This document shows, one piece after another, positions 14,079 to 19,831 of a stretch of 33,811 nucleotides of DNA; position 1 is the stretch's first letter, and the number at the start of each line of letters is the position of its first letter. A program made the translations under genes and the position numbers. Source of the DNA: Desulfobacterales bacterium (GTDB taxonomy: Bacteria > Desulfobacterota > Desulfobacteria > Desulfobacterales > C00003060); assembly GCA_013375395.1 (NCBI GenBank), contig JABXJW010000014.1:1-33811 (forward strand), written 5' to 3'. The notes under the pieces are model-generated. The model saw only the letters and a program-made list of their open reading frames with translations. It had not been told where the DNA came from and did no database searches.

Positions 14079-14413
14079 AAATCGAGTTATTTTTGGACGA
14101 AGATGTACATTCAGGGTTGGCACATGCCTTGCGGAAAAGGGGATATGATGTCATTCATGCTCAGGAACTGGATCGGAAAGGACGGTCTGATTCAGATCAG
14201 CTTCTATTTGCCATTCAGAAAGAAAGATGTCTTTTTACTTTCAATGTGAAAGATTTTGTGATCCTCCACAACCAGTACGCAAAAAGCCAACAAGAACACT
14301 GGGGGATTATTGTTTCAAAACAAGTTCCATTCAGAGAATCAATGTCAAGATTGTTACGCCTGCTTCAGCGTACTGCCAAAGAAACAATGAAGAACCATTT
14401 GGAGTTCTTGTAG
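14075..14413 (+). CDS. DUF5615 PIN-like toxin (module 3)
   Basis: This 112-residue protein starts MKIELFLDEDVHSGLAHALRKRGYDVIHAQELDRKGRSDSDQLLFAI and continues CLFTFNVKDF and WGIIVSKQVPF. D8, E9, D10, D41 and D60 are present. In the usual T-x-D-x-D-F motif the first Asp is Asn here (TFNVKDF, N57), so activity may be altered. The start overlaps the DUF433 stop. Confidence 0.85.
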   Translation: MKIELFLDEDVHSGLAHALRKRGYDVIHAQELDRKGRSDSDQLLFAIQKERCLFTFNVKDFVILHNQYAKSQQEHWGIIVSKQVPFRESMSRLLRLLQRTAKETMKNHLEFL

Positions 14414-14422
14414 ATTCTCTTT

Positions 14423-14536
14423 TTTCCAGAACTTGATAATTTCCCCCATCACAAGCATCTCCCGAATGAAGTAACCGGAATTGAGAAACCTTCGATTTTT
14501 GAGGCAATTGAGGAGGCAAGGCTGTCGGCTCAATAA
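14423..14536 (+). pseudogene. C-terminal remnant resembling a DUF6516-type protein
   Basis: The frame reads FPELDNFPHHKHLPNEV, then KPSIFEAIEEARLSAQ and TAA. The phrase DNxPHHKH followed by a Pro-Ser-rich link and a last helix is what I recall from the end of DUF6516-type proteins found in TA-like modules. Nothing upstream supplies the rest; the frame begins right after the preceding toxin gene. Treat as a tentative fragment. Confidence 0.4.
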
Positions 14537-14733
14537 TATGTCAACAGGTAGTAATGAGGCTATCTTGTGAATCCTGTCAAAAAGAATATTTAACTTTATT
14601 CTCTGCACTATGCGCCATGCGCCTGTGAGTAATTCAACGTAGTCAAAGGCGTCCCCAAAGTTCTGTGTTTTTGCTTTTTCTCTTTGAGCACTCAGCTCTT
14701 TTCGCTTCTTTTGCCTCCAACCTCAACCCTAAC
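14537..14733. other. Non-coding spacer with period-7 and GTCCCC-type repeats
   Basis: Bases 14599-14625 show CTCTGCA, CTATGCG, CCATGCG units. Bases 14626-14664 are another copy of the GTAGTCAAAGGCGTCCCCAA family, and 14690-14733 resembles the GCCTCCAAC composite module. No gene is seen. Confidence 0.6.
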
Positions 14734-14824
14734 ACCTAACGCGGCGCAGCCTAATGAGTTACTGATTTACAAATGGACGTCCCTGTTTTCGCACTGATTT
14801 ACAAATGGACGTCCCTGTTTTCGC
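14734..14824. repeat. Dispersed repeat family A, copy 3, with a 32-base tandem duplication
   Basis: Copy 3 spans 14734-14790. Its last 32 bases are then repeated exactly: 14761-14792 and 14793-14824 are identical. The duplicate abuts and partly encodes the last residues of the transposase on the other strand (RKQGRPFVNQ, then CENRDVHL). Confidence 0.85.
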
Positions 14825-16167
14825 ATTAGATCTTTCCGAACAGTAGGGTTTGCGCTCATAGTCAGGGTGAGTTCTCCTTGGGGCCGTGTGAGTCGGCCAG
14901 CGCGTTGAACGATGCGATGCCGGAGGGTATCGAGAGCTTGGAAGGTCCAAGCTGCGGGACGTTTTGGAAGTGCCCGAGGTGACGGAGGGCTGGCAAGCAT
15001 TTGTATTTCGCGAGACAAGTTGTGGGCCATCATGGCGCACAGTGTAAATATCTGGTTGCCTGCCAATCGCCTCGTAGCAATGACGTCGAGGCCGGTATCG
15101 TTTTTGGCGTCACCGAAGATGGCTTCCTGTGAGCCACGCCCATTATGGAACAGAACCACGCTCTTTGCCGATTCGCTCTTGTTTGTAACAATGACCTTGT
15201 ATTCGTAATCGAAATCACGGGGTTCGAACAGATGCAGTTGCAGTGGGCCTTTGTATTGCTTTTTTGTTTTCTTGCGAGTGAAGATAAATCGGTATTTGGT
15301 ATCCCAAGACTTGGGTTTCCAATTGGCCGCAAAGTATGACCAGTCGCTGTCGATGCGCCGCCAGCGTTTTCGCTGCTCGATCATATTCTTGAGCATTGGA
15401 AATCTTTCGAATGGAACGGAGGCCGTAAAGCGCACATTACGGCTGTCGAGAACACAGAAGATTTTCTTGTCAAAGAATGCGGAATCAACTCTTGACTCAA
15501 ATGGTGTATTTTTCAACTCGTTTTGTGCTTTATCGAAACAACGCATCATGAACTCTGGTGCACCATTGGAGTCGTGAACATTTCCTGGGCGATGATGAAC
15601 GTCGAAAAATTGGCTTGTTTGGGCCACGGTACAAAACAGTGGATAGTAACTTCGGCCACCCTTTTTCTTTTTGTTGAAACCGACAGCGGTGCCTTCTGCG
15701 TGGGCCTTGGTTGTGAGCACTGAGCCATCGAAGTCAAGGGTTAAGCGAGGTAGGTGCTCGCGCCTAAGGCCTTCGACAACGAGTGAACAAAACAGGTCAC
15801 GAACCTTGTCGACTTCCTCACATTGCATTTGTGAAAGAGCGCGGGAAACGGTGGAAACATCTGGTAGCTTGCGCAAACCCAATAAACGAAGAACCAAAGG
15901 ATCGTCACGATAGTAATCGATTTCGCGCAGACGGCGAAAGCCAAGCAAAAGATGCACAATCAGTAGTAGCACGACGAGATGCCGTCCAAAGATAGGCGAT
16001 ATTTTCAAATGACTAAAACACTTTTTCAGCCGGCGCTTCAGATTCATTCTCACAAAAAGTGCCTGAAATATCAATAAACCCGAAAAGGAAGTAAGTTTTT
16101 GGTCCTCAAAACGAATGGTCGGAATTTTGTGGAATTTGGCAAGAATTTGTGCTTTACTGGATTTCAC
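14767..16167 (-). CDS. IS1380-family DDE transposase
   Basis: This 466-residue protein has the IS1380 pattern: LDFDGSVLTTKAHAEGTAVG (D145/D147), KGGRSYYPLFCTVAQTSQFF, HRPGNVHDSNGA, RVDSAFF (D228) and GRGSQEAIFGDAKNDTG (E348). The DDE triad is complete. The start is GTG with AGGAGG nine bases upstream. The last 17-20 residues are encoded by the flanking repeat copies, so the native stop was probably lost and the frame now runs into repeat DNA. The core is uninterrupted and may be active. Confidence 0.92.
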   Translation of the reverse strand: MKSSKAQILAKFHKIPTIRFEDQKLTSFSGLLIFQALFVRMNLKRRLKKCFSHLKISPIFGRHLVVLLLIVHLLLGFRRLREIDYYRDDPLVLRLLGLRKLPDVSTVSRALSQMQCEEVDKVRDLFCSLVVEGLRREHLPRLTLDFDGSVLTTKAHAEGTAVGFNKKKKGGRSYYPLFCTVAQTSQFFDVHHRPGNVHDSNGAPEFMMRCFDKAQNELKNTPFESRVDSAFFDKKIFCVLDSRNVRFTASVPFERFPMLKNMIEQRKRWRRIDSDWSYFAANWKPKSWDTKYRFIFTRKKTKKQYKGPLQLHLFEPRDFDYEYKVIVTNKSESAKSVVLFHNGRGSQEAIFGDAKNDTGLDVIATRRLAGNQIFTLCAMMAHNLSREIQMLASPPSPRALPKRPAAWTFQALDTLRHRIVQRAGRLTRPQGELTLTMSANPTVRKDLMRKQGRPFVNQCENRDVHL

Positions 16168-16275
16168 TTGCGGTGGCCTCCTGGATCAGGTTTTTTTGAG
16201 CTAGTCAAACTCTTTCTAACCCAGTATCCACGGGCACCGCAAGTATTTTTTTGACTAAAATTCATGATTTTTTAT
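14825..16275 (-). mobile_element. IS1380-family insertion sequence (ends not resolved)
   Basis: The transposase gene fills nearly the whole element. Both flanks are dispersed repeats: family A at the left and GTCCC-tagged sequence at the right. I could not find a convincing pair of terminal inverted repeats, so the borders are estimates. Near the transposase start, ACTTGCGGTG (16166-16175) and CACCGCAAGT (16235-16244) form a 10-base inverted repeat that could fold in read-through transcripts and hide the ribosome site. Confidence 0.6.
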
Positions 16276-16314
16276 GCAACTATGGGGTGTAATCAAGGGC
16301 GTCCCGAAAGTTCA

Positions 16315-16364
16315 CACTGGATGAATTTGCGTCACGGCAGAACCTGAGTAAGTCAATGTAGTCA
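16315..16364. repeat. 50-base dispersed repeat, second copy
   Basis: This is identical to 7525-7574 apart from one base. It begins CACTGGATGAATTTGCG and ends AGTCAATGTAGTCA. It lies directly upstream of the first methyltransferase of the glycan region and is one border of the accessory island. Confidence 0.85.
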
Positions 16365-16402
16365 AGGACGTTAAACTTCCCTACAAAGTTCACCCCCACA
16401 AG

Positions 16403-17413
16403 ATGTGCCAGCAAGAAAAACGCTCCGCCACCAATTACTCTAGGATTACTTGTCCAAGCTGCGGCAATTCTATCATGCCAGTAATGGTTTTGGTCAATAC
16501 GAAGAAGGGCTGGCACATCAAGCGATGTCCGAGCTGCAAAATAACATTCGCAGATCCGCAGCCGAGTGACAGGGAGATCAATGATTACTACAATGGTATG
16601 TATTCAGAACTCGCCTCTGACTTTAGCGAACAAAAGATGCAATGGGCAAGAGGGTCTCTTTCTGCGTATTTGGAAGTTATATCAAGATACGGATTCGCAG
16701 AGAGGAGGCATTTCCTTGATCTGGGTGGTGGGCTGGGGTATTGCTCCAAGGCAGCAGAAGAACGAGGACTATCAGTTACGCTGGTTGAGCAAGATCCCGT
16801 ATCAGCGGGCTTTGCTAAATCGGTTCTAGGACTCAGGGACGTTAGGGAACAAAGCATAGACGATTTCTGCTTTGAGAGCAAGGGAGGAAAGTACGATTTG
16901 ATCTTCTTGCGCCATGTTATCGAGCACACTCGATATCCTGCAAAGCTGATTGAGTGTATCTCAACCCTTCTGAAAACACGGGGAGTGCTAGTAGTGGAGA
17001 CCGACAACAATGCCGGAATTGAGCTCCTTTTCAGGCTTGGCACGGCCAGGTTCTATCTGAGACTATACGACAGTTCCTATTCGCCATCGTCATTCTTGTC
17101 CTTGCTGATAAGAAGGCCTTTCGCGGTTGATCCTCCGCGTCATTTATTTGGCTTCCGAATGTCCAATCTTTCACGATTGCTCGAAAGCCATTCCTTGACT
17201 CCTTTCAAGAAAGTACATTACCGTCTAGGTCATTCCATCTATTGGCCTAATCTGCCCTTGCCAGAAGTCAAGAGCATTGCTACGGAACTGCTTCATTTCA
17301 ATTGGTTGAAGGTTATCGCATACGCTACTGACTATTGTCTCTCCCCTTTGAGATTAGTGCTGCAAGTGCTTGGATTGTCTTCCGGAATCTGTATCTATGC
17401 CGCCAAGAGATAG
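16403..17413 (+). CDS. Class I SAM methyltransferase with N-terminal zinc-ribbon
   Basis: The protein is 336 residues. The N-terminus has two Cys pairs, C17/C20 (CPSCG) and C42/C45 (CPSCK), a zinc-ribbon-like module. The methyltransferase domain follows with motif I FLDLGGGLGY (104-113), an acidic end of strand 2 (VEQD) and FLRHVIEHTRYPAKLI. This arrangement is common in methyltransferases of LPS/O-antigen clusters. The C-terminal part is hydrophobic in places and of unknown role. There is no ribosome site before the ATG and repeat DNA reaches to within about 40 bases of it, so the natural promoter may have been displaced. Confidence 0.82.
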   Translation: MCQQEKRSATNYSRITCPSCGNSIMPVMVLVNTKKGWHIKRCPSCKITFADPQPSDREINDYYNGMYSELASDFSEQKMQWARGSLSAYLEVISRYGFAERRHFLDLGGGLGYCSKAAEERGLSVTLVEQDPVSAGFAKSVLGLRDVREQSIDDFCFESKGGKYDLIFLRHVIEHTRYPAKLIECISTLLKTRGVLVVETDNNAGIELLFRLGTARFYLRLYDSSYSPSSFLSLLIRRPFAVDPPRHLFGFRMSNLSRLLESHSLTPFKKVHYRLGHSIYWPNLPLPEVKSIATELLHFNWLKVIAYATDYCLSPLRLVLQVLGLSSGICIYAAKR

Positions 17414-17540
17414 TAACTATCCTGTTGTTGCTTTCCTTCCTGAAACGAGCAGCGTGATCGTTTGCTAGGACCTCTGTAGATGGTAAAAACGTAGAGTTTA
17501 ATGTTGGGAATATTGATTCGCAATTAATCTCAGATAAATA

Positions 17541-18341
17541 ATGCAAATCCGAAAGTTATGTAATATGAGCATTTTCAAATCTTTTTTAGTAAACTTATTT
17601 AATAAAATTAACATAATAGTAATTGGTAAACGGCCTAACAATACAATTTTCTCGTTTAACTTTCATAACATAAGACATATCAATTCCTTTTTACGTAAGC
17701 ATCAGAGTTCTTTAACCAGGAATAATTATGTTATTATTGATGTTGGAGCTGGTCAAAGTCCATATTATCAATTTTTTGAGAAATTTACAGAGAAATACAT
17801 AGCGGTTGACCTGGAAAGCAGCCTTCCAAAAAATGAAAAAAGGGAAATCCAGCAAATGGCAGGTTTGGCCGAAGACCTTCCAATTGAAGATAATTTTGCT
17901 GATATAGTACTTAGTAACCAGGTATTAGAGCACGTATTGGACGAAAGGAAAGCAGTGAAAGAAACTTTAAGGGTTTTAAAGCCTGGTGGAATCTTTATCG
18001 GAAGTGTTCCTCATATTAGCCCTGTTCATTTAGAGCCAAATGATTTTAGAAGATTTACAGACATGGGGATAAAAAAACTTCTTGGTGATGCAGGCTTTAC
18101 TAATATTTTTGTACAGGGTAACGGAGGAGTTTTCAGGTCTGCTGCATTAATGATAAATATGGATATTTTAATGTCTGTGAAAAAAGATAATAAAAAACAA
18201 GAATTTAAGGGTGTCATGGCTTTCCTTTTATTCCCTATAGTAGGATTAATAAATTTGTTAGGATTAATACTGGACTTTATATCAGGGGATAGAAGACGTA
18301 CTCCTTCGAATATCTGTTTCATCGGATATAAAAATAAGTAA
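17541..18341 (+). CDS. Class I SAM methyltransferase (Methyltransf_11 type), low-GC gene
   Basis: This 266-residue protein has motif I VIIDVGAGQSPYYQFF (64-79), acidic D90, LPIEDNFADIVLSNQVLEHV (113-132) and LRVLKPGGIFIGSVPH. A hydrophobic C-terminal segment (FLLFPIVGLINLLGLILDFI) may anchor it to the membrane. Sampled lines have about 22-35 percent GC, against about 52 percent for a sampled line of the kinase gene, suggesting a separate origin. Start alternatives are ATG 17541 and ATG 17565; neither has a clear ribosome site. Confidence 0.8.
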   Translation: MQIRKLCNMSIFKSFLVNLFNKINIIVIGKRPNNTIFSFNFHNIRHINSFLRKHQSSLTRNNYVIIDVGAGQSPYYQFFEKFTEKYIAVDLESSLPKNEKREIQQMAGLAEDLPIEDNFADIVLSNQVLEHVLDERKAVKETLRVLKPGGIFIGSVPHISPVHLEPNDFRRFTDMGIKKLLGDAGFTNIFVQGNGGVFRSAALMINMDILMSVKKDNKKQEFKGVMAFLLFPIVGLINLLGLILDFISGDRRRTPSNICFIGYKNK

Positions 18342-18399
18342 TTAAGGAGCAAAGTTTCTGAGATTTTTTCCGGATTCGGAAGGTCGAGGGGCCTTTGGA

Positions 18400-19719
18400 A
18401 TGCTGTACAGATATTGTAGGTTATCTCAACTGAAGAAGAATGTACTTTCTGGCCCTGTGCTGGCTGTTGGAAGCATTCCCGTTCTCCTTATCTCTTATCC
18501 GTTATATTTGTACTACTTGGGAACGAAGTTATACGGACTCTGGGCCACCATATCGGTTGTTGTGGCATTCAGCCAGCTTGGCAATATGGGAATCAACACT
18601 GCTATTGTCAAATACACTGCTGAAGAATATGGTAAGCGTCAGACTGAGGCAATAACAGAGTACTTTACTACTTCTGTGTGTATTCTCGCAGTGGCCTCGG
18701 CGTTGATTATCGCAATACTCGTCGTCTTCAGGTATCAAATCGTTGCATTCCTCGATCTAGACAAGGAATACCAGCAAAGGGCTCTTGTTCTGGTCCCATG
18801 GGTGGGCGGACTTTCAGTAATTGCTTTCCTTGCTAATTTAGCGAGAGGAACCCTCACCGGAATTGGAAGAGCGGATCTGTCCAACTATGTATTTCTTGGT
18901 GGTAGGCTAATGCAAGTAGCTGTTTCACTTCTATTTCTCGCGATTGGCTTGGGCATATGGGGTCTATTTCTTGGAGCGTTGTTTTCACATCTAATAGTTC
19001 TATCGGGATACATTGGAATACTGACAAGATATAAGATTAGGCTGTTCAGTTGTTCTGCCTTTAGAAGAGACAAGTTCAGAGCCTTGATGCAATTTGGGGG
19101 AACTCTCTGGACTGCTCAGACAATTTCGATGCTGACCGAACCCTTCAACAAGGTCGTAATCTCGAAGTATGTCGGGCTTTCTGAAGTCACATTCTATGAT
19201 ATCGCGGTCAAAGCAGTAGTTCAGTTGAGAGGTATATATGCAGTGGGATTGGCTGCGTTAGTGCCCAAAATAAGTGAAATCAGAGGAAGGTTCAGCGATT
19301 TCAAAGACAGGATAGCAGACGTTCATGACAAAGGAGTCAGATTTGCAGGACTGGCCGGATTTCCTCTTTTCTTTGGCCTGTTCATGTTTTGTCGTCCGAT
19401 GATGAAGACATGGCTTGGCGCAAATTATGACGAACAGATCGTTTTTGGATTTAGGATTTTGCTGCTGAGTTATTACCTCAATCTATTGGCAGTTCCTTCT
19501 TTAAATGTTTTCCTGGGGTTGGGCCGAATGAGAGTCTGTTTCAACTCAATTGCGATGAGGTCTTTCTTGAACTTCTCCGTCGTATTCCTTTTCATATTAC
19601 TTAATAGTACAATAACCCTTAACCTGATGTTCGTCATTCATAGCACATGTGTGGTCGTTGTCTCGGTTTACGTATCCGTGAACTATGTACGTAGGACTTG
19701 GTTGGAAGATCACAGGTAG
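18400..19719 (+). CDS. Wzx-type polysaccharide flippase (MOP superfamily)
   Basis: This 439-residue membrane protein has about 12-14 hydrophobic segments and the MOP/PST N-terminus (SGPVLAVGSIPVLLISYPLYLYYLG, then YGLWATISVVVAFSQLGNMGINTAIVKYTAE). These proteins flip undecaprenyl-linked repeat units to the periplasm. It lies among methyl- and glycosyltransferase genes on the same strand, consistent with a Wzx/Wzy pathway. About 110 bases of non-coding DNA follow before the next gene, including a GTCCCC tag. Confidence 0.88.
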   Translation: MLYRYCRLSQLKKNVLSGPVLAVGSIPVLLISYPLYLYYLGTKLYGLWATISVVVAFSQLGNMGINTAIVKYTAEEYGKRQTEAITEYFTTSVCILAVASALIIAILVVFRYQIVAFLDLDKEYQQRALVLVPWVGGLSVIAFLANLARGTLTGIGRADLSNYVFLGGRLMQVAVSLLFLAIGLGIWGLFLGALFSHLIVLSGYIGILTRYKIRLFSCSAFRRDKFRALMQFGGTLWTAQTISMLTEPFNKVVISKYVGLSEVTFYDIAVKAVVQLRGIYAVGLAALVPKISEIRGRFSDFKDRIADVHDKGVRFAGLAGFPLFFGLFMFCRPMMKTWLGANYDEQIVFGFRILLLSYYLNLLAVPSLNVFLGLGRMRVCFNSIAMRSFLNFSVVFLFILLNSTITLNLMFVIHSTCVVVVSVYVSVNYVRRTWLEDHR

Positions 19720-19774
19720 TGAATTTCTCTTGATGTCCCCGTTCTATTGTAAAATGGCCTGAAAGTGTCGATTT

Positions 19775-19802
19775 GTCTGGAGTTTCGAGTCTGGAGTTTC
19801 GA
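19775..19802. repeat. 14-base tandem duplication
   Basis: GTCTGGAGTTTCGA occurs twice in direct succession (19775-19788, 19789-19802) in the spacer before the radical SAM fusion gene. A GATGTCCCC tag lies just upstream at 19732-19740. Confidence 0.8.
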
Positions 19803-19831
19803 CTTGAACCCAAAAAGCCAGTGAATTCTGA

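Noticed and set aside
13054-14790. Integron cassette array with attC sites
   Set aside because: The repeats lack the paired RYYYAAC/GTTRRRY core sites and no integrase is present. Only the cassette-like layout was kept as a finding.
16271-16287. Third MITE end (TTTATGCAAC followed by a G-run) right of the insertion sequence
   Set aside because: Only ten bases match exactly and no partner end or target duplication was found.
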